64,000 nt of DNA from assembly GCA_937981955.1 (NCBI GenBank), contig CALJNA010000029.1, positions 1 to 64,000 on the forward strand. Reading direction: 5' to 3'. Source of the stretch: an uncultured Granulosicoccaceae bacterium. Its GTDB lineage: Bacteria > Pseudomonadota > Gammaproteobacteria > Granulosicoccales > Granulosicoccaceae. Each line of letters opens with the position of its first letter. Position 1 is the first letter of the stretch. The notes beneath the pieces are model-generated. The model saw only the letters and a program-made list of their open reading frames with translations. It ran no database searches and was not told where the DNA came from. This document shows, one piece after another, positions 61,197 through 64,000 of the stretch. The translations under genes were made by a program, and so were the position numbers.

Positions 61197-63277
61197 TGGG
61201 GCAATTGTAGCACCGAAGCTTTCTTAAACAGGCTCTGAAAGAAAAGTTTGTTCAAGCCTTGGTTGATAGTGCGCTGCAGAGACGCATTCTCACTTTCATC
61301 AATCCTGCTAAAACGTAGCCGAATTAATTGTGCACCAACAGATTCTATTAGCTGAGTATCCATACGCTGAGTGTCAGAGTACAGTTGCACAGCGCGGTTG
61401 ATAAATTCACCCGGCGTTTCGGTTTTATGTCGTTGAACACCCATGCGACCGAGCAGTCTTACGTAGCGGTCCCACAGGCGCTCCACTTGGGTTTGTTCCT
61501 TCCGATTAAAAAGAGGTATCCCTAGAACCAGCACGCACCAAAGCGCGGCCAGTATCAGAACCAGTGCGGTTATTTGCCAAAGCTTTAGTCTGGGCAGTCC
61601 TAGTTTTTCCCACATTCGATACTGTGACTCGTTGTTAAAGTTTACAACGAGCCTTTGCCAGTCGTGATTCATTTCATCCATGTTCAGCTTCAATCTTTTA
61701 AGCCAGGCATTTCCTTGTCTGGCCATCATAGGGACCGGTTCGTTGTCACCGAGTGCGGCGGCCATACTGGTATCGACTCTTGATGGAGCAACAGCGGCAG
61801 TTGGATCGTATCTTACCCATTTTCCATTTAGATAGACCTCTGCCCATGCGTGCGCATCCGATTGGCGCACGATCATGTAATCACCGTTCATTTCGCCGCC
61901 AAGGTAGCCCGTAACAACTCGTGCCGGTATTGCGGCAGCACGCATTAAGACAACGAACGCAGATGCGTAGTGTTCGCAGAAACCATTGCGCGTTGAGAAA
62001 AGAAACTCGTCAACCGGGCTATCGCCCAACAAGCTGGGTTGTAGCGTGTAGTGGAATGGTTGCTCGTTAAAATATTTCAATACAGAATTTGCATAGCTTT
62101 CGTCACTATCAGCTTCAGCGCGCATATTTCTGGCGAATTGCAAGGATTCAGGGTTTTTATCTGCGAGCTGAGTGTATCGTTCTGTTGGTCGAACTATTGG
62201 TCTGTACGATCGCCCAAGTAACGATGATTGCCTGTAACGCATAACCTGCGTTAGCGGTTTGTCAGTTTTCAATTGCAAATCTGCTGTCATTGCAGCCAGT
62301 ATTCTGCGCTCGTTCTTGTCAGCTGTATCGGATGCGGGCAAAGACGATGGATATTCAAGTGCGAATAACCAGCGTTGCCGCGTTGCCTGCATCATCACGG
62401 TATAGTCAATCGCTGTGCTTCCTTCCGGATGATTTCCGGAAGGTCTTACCAGCGGTGTTGCCTGGCCGATTGTCCACTCCCGTCCATCGAAATCGCTTAA
62501 CACCGGGCCGCGCCAATAACGTTTATTTTGTGCTGGAGGTGCGCCGTCAAATTCGACCCTGAATGCAACCTCATCCGATTTGGACAGATTGCCAATAGAA
62601 CCTGGCGCCATTGAATCTGATAGGCCGGTGACACCTGTGGCGTCATCTGGTAGCGACCACAACGGCCCTGGCAGTCTTGGGAATACAACAAACAGCAGTA
62701 AAGCAAGCGGTGCACCGTGCAGTAACAGCTTACCCACCATTTTTACGTTATGTTTTAACGGATGGGCATTGTTTGAATCGCGAATGACAGCAAGTGCGTT
62801 TCCCAGTGCCAGCACAGCAGGCACGGTTATCAGTGCTGACACGATAGATTGAGAATAGAAATATTGTGTCAACAACAGAAATCCTGCCAGGCACAATAAC
62901 AAAGTTGAGTCGGACGGTTTTCTTACCTCGGCAAATTTTGCAGATACCAGAATAAACAGAAACGCCACACATGGGTCTCTACCCATAAAGTAGCCATAAT
63001 GTACTCTAACCATGATTGCACCGCCGAGCGCAATGATCGTCATCCCAAGGGGCGACAGAATCAGGCCAAGCAGTTTTGAGGGTCGGTGATGTTCGATGAG
63101 CTTCAACGACACAATACCAACGCCAAGTAAACTTACCCAAAACGGAAGATGCAACACATGGGGTAATTGAGACAGGAACAGTAATGCAGCCAGGGCGTAT
63201 AAAGATCGTCGATCAAGACGCACAGGTGAAGTAATTTGTCTGGACTTGCGTTTTCTTCCTGCTAACGACCAGTTCAC
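61193..63277 (-). CDS. TgpA-like transglutaminase membrane protein (DUF3488-transglutaminase)
   Basis: Multiple N-terminal TM helices and transglutaminase core 'RNGFCEHYASAFVVLMRAAAIPARVVTGYLGG...DAHAWAEVYL'. Confidence 0.92.
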   Translation of the reverse strand: MNWSLAGRKRKSRQITSPVRLDRRSLYALAALLFLSQLPHVLHLPFWVSLLGVGIVSLKLIEHHRPSKLLGLILSPLGMTIIALGGAIMVRVHYGYFMGRDPCVAFLFILVSAKFAEVRKPSDSTLLLCLAGFLLLTQYFYSQSIVSALITVPAVLALGNALAVIRDSNNAHPLKHNVKMVGKLLLHGAPLALLLFVVFPRLPGPLWSLPDDATGVTGLSDSMAPGSIGNLSKSDEVAFRVEFDGAPPAQNKRYWRGPVLSDFDGREWTIGQATPLVRPSGNHPEGSTAIDYTVMMQATRQRWLFALEYPSSLPASDTADKNERRILAAMTADLQLKTDKPLTQVMRYRQSSLLGRSYRPIVRPTERYTQLADKNPESLQFARNMRAEADSDESYANSVLKYFNEQPFHYTLQPSLLGDSPVDEFLFSTRNGFCEHYASAFVVLMRAAAIPARVVTGYLGGEMNGDYMIVRQSDAHAWAEVYLNGKWVRYDPTAAVAPSRVDTSMAAALGDNEPVPMMARQGNAWLKRLKLNMDEMNHDWQRLVVNFNNESQYRMWEKLGLPRLKLWQITALVLILAALWCVLVLGIPLFNRKEQTQVERLWDRYVRLLGRMGVQRHKTETPGEFINRAVQLYSDTQRMDTQLIESVGAQLIRLRFSRIDESENASLQRTINQGLNKLFFQSLFKKASVLQLPH

Positions 63278-64000
63278 GGTTTAAGCCCATGTGTGGCGAG
63301 TGCGGTGAGAGCTTCGTGAGAGTGGGTGAAACCGCAGGCCGGTTCAAGTTGAATATGATTTAAATCAAATGCGTATGCGATATGAGCCTTTTCAGCATTG
63401 ACTACCCAGGCGGCAAGGCGTGATAGTTGTTGTTCAACGTCTGTCAGTCCGGTGACTGACAGATTTAATCGTGTTTCTCCACCGGCGTTTTCCTGTTCAA
63501 AGGTTTTAACGAATAAACCTTGACCGCGTGCTGCTGCTTTCCAGGCTATGGATGAAATGGTATCGCCTGTGTGGTACTCGCGTACTCCCGAAATATCGCC
63601 TTGCGTTCCCTTTCGTTGTTGTTCGCCGTTTTCGGCTGTGGCCTGTGAAGGCAATGGTGGTGGTGATTTTTCCGTCGCCGGGTAAACAGTTGCGCTTTCG
63701 CCTGAGTGCACATAGCACCAGGTGCGCCAGAGGCCTAACGGATACGTGCTGGTTACGGTGATTCGTCCAAGCGACAGGATACCTCGTTGCGTGGTTGGTT
63801 TTCTTATAGTCGCGGTGGCAGTGCTCTGAGCATTCACATCGATAACACTCGAAACCTGTTCTGACTTTAACGTTATCCCTGTACGGTCAAGACCGGTATC
63901 GTTTTCAACATTGATTTCGAATGCTGCAAGCTCTCCGGCAAACACATTATCGACACGAATGGTTTTGAAAGAAATGCCAGCTACATTTTTATACGTGTGC
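63274..64000 (-). CDS. DUF58 domain protein, 5' partial at window end
   Basis: 'GVREYHTGDTISSIAWKAAARGQGLFVKTFEQE' DUF58 motif. The frame stays open to the window edge. Confidence 0.88.
   Translation of the reverse strand, partial: HTYKNVAGISFKTIRVDNVFAGELAAFEINVENDTGLDRTGITLKSEQVSSVIDVNAQSTATATIRKPTTQRGILSLGRITVTSTYPLGLWRTWCYVHSGESATVYPATEKSPPPLPSQATAENGEQQRKGTQGDISGVREYHTGDTISSIAWKAAARGQGLFVKTFEQENAGGETRLNLSVTGLTDVEQQLSRLAAWVVNAEKAHIAYAFDLNHIQLEPACGFTHSHEALTALATHGLKP

Overview
This looks like a chromosomal window from a Gram-negative, probably gammaproteobacterial, genome of moderate GC content; taxonomy is an inference from gene content. I saw no rRNA, tRNA, CRISPR array or recognisable transposon or phage. 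The gene content is dense. It includes two GGDEF/EAL regulators; a minus-strand run of a GH84 hexosaminidase, anmK and murQ followed by a betaine-type ABC transporter (proX, proV, and a tandem-duplicated proW), with divergent ampG, ampD-like and NlpC/P60 genes forming a peptidoglycan-recycling neighbourhood; a papain-like protease/alpha-beta-hydrolase fusion; dgt; a P450; a stand-alone Pol X N-terminal-like protein; a CobT-like VWA protein interleaved with two P-loop GTPases that share a DxPDFDS G3-like motif; ubiA; gor; a minor-pilin cluster without pilY1; a caspase-like three-gene unit; a nucleosidase/SPL-like radical SAM/SDR unit; a UPF0145 x2 plus M48 protease unit; GH31 plus an enolase-superfamily enzyme; and a TgpA/DUF58 pair. 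The best candidate for an undescribed system is the GTPase-CobT-GTPase locus at about 31.1-36.5 kb. The GH84-based peptidoglycan-recycling/ABC-transport array, the caspase operon and the protease-lipase fusion come next. All family assignments were made by reading motifs in the translations; no database search was run.
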